Shown here: positions 62,271 to 64,000 of the stretch, one piece after another | Layout: the number at the start of each line of letters is the position of its first letter | How positions within the stretch are numbered: the first letter of the stretch is position 1 | Source: Adiantum capillus-veneris | Lineage: Eukaryota; Streptophyta; Polypodiopsida; Polypodiales; Pteridaceae | Direction of reading: 5' to 3' | Assembly (NCBI GenBank): GCA_014529385.2 | Contig: CM043949.1 | Location: 148,721,850 to 148,785,849, forward strand | Length of the DNA: 64,000 nt | Notes under the pieces: generated by a model | The model's input: the letters and a program-made list of their open reading frames with translations, nothing else | What the model was told of the DNA's origin: nothing | Databases searched by the model: none | Program-made: the position numbers and the translations under genes

Positions 62271-63135
62271 CTACAAAGATTCCTTGGCCCAGCTTGGAAG
62301 AGGGCACTCATAACTCCAGCGATCACTTGAGTAGCTTTTGCAATGCAACCATAGCCCATGCTCCTTGCCTTCATACCTGAAAAGTTAATCTTTATTTTCA
62401 ACAACATTTATTTAACTCTTCACATGTTAAGGATGAATCAGAAAACAGTACCCTGATGGCCACAGATTTGGACAGTGTGTGCACAATGAATCAACCACAA
62501 AATTGACCTCATTTCCAGCCATAAAAACATTATCTGGTTTAGCTTTCTGACTCAATGCTGACTCTTCTGCATCTTCAACGTTATCATCTGAAGACAACCT
62601 GTCTTCTGCCATAGAAACACAATGACTGGAATCCTCCTTTACAGTGGACAAGCTGTCTTCACTGATTCTTCTTCTCTTGAGACTTGATTCAGATGGGGCT
62701 GTGGTAACTTCCAATCTGGCTGCCCGTTCAGCATTGGTGCCAGTCTCAGTACGTTTAGGAGGATTGTGACTAGCATATAAATCATCATTGGCAATTGGAT
62801 GACCCAAGTGTTGCAGATGTACACGTATCTGCATGATTTAACAGAAAAGTCAAACACTAGATGTACATGCATGTATATCAGACAGTCCAGTGCAGATTCA
62901 AGCATCATCAGCAAATGCCAAAGATCCAATAGCCTGTGAGTCGATTAGCGTGATTACTTATGATAACCTGATGTGTGCGGCCTGTCAAGGGCATGCATTG
63001 CACAATGCTATATTCTCCATTGGAAGAGAGTCTTTTGAACTTTGTACATGCATCTTTGGCTGCACCCACACTCTTCTCATTGGTTTGATGCAAAGCCCCT
63101 CCTACTGGGTACTTTGATCCCAGTTTGTTTGTTAC
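62271..63135 (-). CDS. RNA pseudouridine synthase, RluA family (partial, last three exons)
   Basis: Three minus-strand exons join in frame with GT-AG introns: 63135-62968, 62828-62452 and 62376-62271. The first gives AAKDACTKFKRLSSNGEYSI and CMPLTGRTHQ, the second IRVHLQHLGHPIANDDLYA, together the conserved C-terminal signature of RluA enzymes, which isomerise uridine to pseudouridine in RNA. A Ser/Glu-rich insert follows (LKRRRISEDSLSTVKEDSSH), then SLCTHCPNLWPSG, and the last exon GYEGKEHGLWLHCKSYSSD, ending ECPLPSWAKESL. This tail is typical of plant pseudouridine synthase 7-like proteins (Arabidopsis At5g51140 group). The catalytic Asp exon (RLDR) lies further 5', in a large intron or beyond the window. 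No stop or frameshift is seen. Confidence 0.85.
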
Positions 63136-64000
63136 CTATTCAAAACAAAAAGTTTTGATTGCTAAGAAACATCAGCAATCATGAACCTCAATCGACATCT
63201 TTTTCTTTTTCACCAAACAAAAAGATCATTCCATACTTTTCTCATACTGCAACCATACAGCATACGCATACAGGTATGGAAGTATGAAAAAAGCATGGTT
63301 CAAACCATAAGGATTTCCGTAGGTTAATACCAACTGGAACAAAAAAAATAATGCTCCCATTTTTAAATTAGATACTCTTCCTATGGAAAGCTTGCATACA
63401 CAATTGGCCATCCACCAATGTTAAATTCTTATCTTCTCAATATCCATAAATGGGGCAAGTATGGTGGATCATGTCATACGCAAAGTATGAATGTATTGTG
63501 AAATTTACTATATGAGTATGGAAAAAACTATGGATCCTTCTATTAGTTAATTAAACACCCATGAGACTAACCTGGATCCTAGCCTCTAGGGACCGTGGGA
63601 TACAGCGAAGTGGATGTTGACAATGGGTTGGTGGAATTTCTACCCAGGCTCCTTGAGGCTTGAGTGGTTTGCCAAGACGCCCCAAATTACACGCAACTCT
63701 AAGAGAGGGCCAAACGCAAGTCTTGTACAAGGCAAGTTGGCATTGGTAGACTCTCCTATGACACATACAGGTAGATAAAACAATGAGGTTATGGCCCAGG
63801 GAGATTTACTCTATATACTAAATGGGACGCCATCTGCGAGCGGACTACTTTGATGAAACCCCTATATACGACTCATATTAGGGAATATGACCCCGCTTAC
63901 ACGATAATCAATGCAAAAAACTATCATACCCCTATCTTAAATATAAAATTCAAGTCTCACATGATCTAATTGAGTAAAACTAGTCAAAGAGCATGTAGCA
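63136..64000. other. Probable intron or upstream part of the pseudouridine synthase gene
   Basis: The acceptor at 63136 (minus strand ...GAATAG) shows that the gene continues to the right. No RLDR-type exon can be read here. The frame at 63551-63766 (minus) has no similarity I recognise, although it ends near a possible donor (CCAG|GTTAGT). Confidence 0.45.

Noticed and set aside
63551-63766. Upstream exon of the pseudouridine synthase
   Set aside because: None of its frames resembles RluA sequence and the catalytic RLDR motif is absent.

Overview
This is nuclear DNA from a land plant: spliced genes with GT-AG introns, CACTA, hAT-like, Ty3/gypsy, copia-type and LINE elements, and very dense (CT)n/(GA)n tracts. 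I favour a fern. The reasons are the pentatricopeptide (PPR) fragments with the phrase VVSWSALIKGYG...GQGQ, a LINE unlike angiosperm L1, and a PIF1 helicase-endonuclease element. This taxon call is inference, with moderate confidence. Almost everything here is decayed and nested mobile DNA. The only clear host gene is a partial RNA pseudouridine synthase gene near the right edge.

Layout. 1.8-12.7 kb is a Ty3/gypsy pol relic on the minus strand (end of RT, RNase H, integrase). It is split by a 2.7 kb insertion of unknown class at 2742-5418, flanked by ATACT, and by CACTA element 1 at 5878-11382. A CACTA remnant at 15.1-15.4 kb cuts a minus-strand hAT-like (BED/DUF659) relic, followed by a degenerate array of about eight 62-68 bp units. 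At 19.0-19.3 kb there is a TTCTAGAA-rich block. At 20.3-21.5 kb there is an LTR-like segment with a 101 bp tandem duplication carrying two TATA boxes. Two related LTR-like repeats at 23.4 and 34.7 kb bracket a region holding CACTA element 2 (28210-34141, TTA target duplication). 37132-43540 is a complete LTR retrotransposon without pol, encoding a long acidic protein. 43.7-50.4 kb holds a copia-type LTR with an initiator-Met primer site, a second hAT-like relic, a LINE without its reverse transcriptase, and an inverted copy of the LTR. 52.1-55.0 kb holds a third hAT-like fragment and then a PIF1-type helicase followed by an EEP endonuclease domain, which resembles a Helentron relic. 59.7-61.3 kb is a frameshifted PPR array on the minus strand. 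62271-63135 holds the last three exons of an RluA-family pseudouridine synthase.

How the parts relate. The two CACTA copies share the same organisation: TNPD-like transposase exons, then a second En/Spm-type gene. They also share the loss of the transposase C-terminus, so both look non-autonomous. Both carry a captured piece of a heavy-metal-associated isoprenylated plant protein (HIPP) gene. Copy 2 keeps the HIPP C-terminus with its CaaX box. Stretches described as unrecognised were read on both strands without finding a family I could defend.
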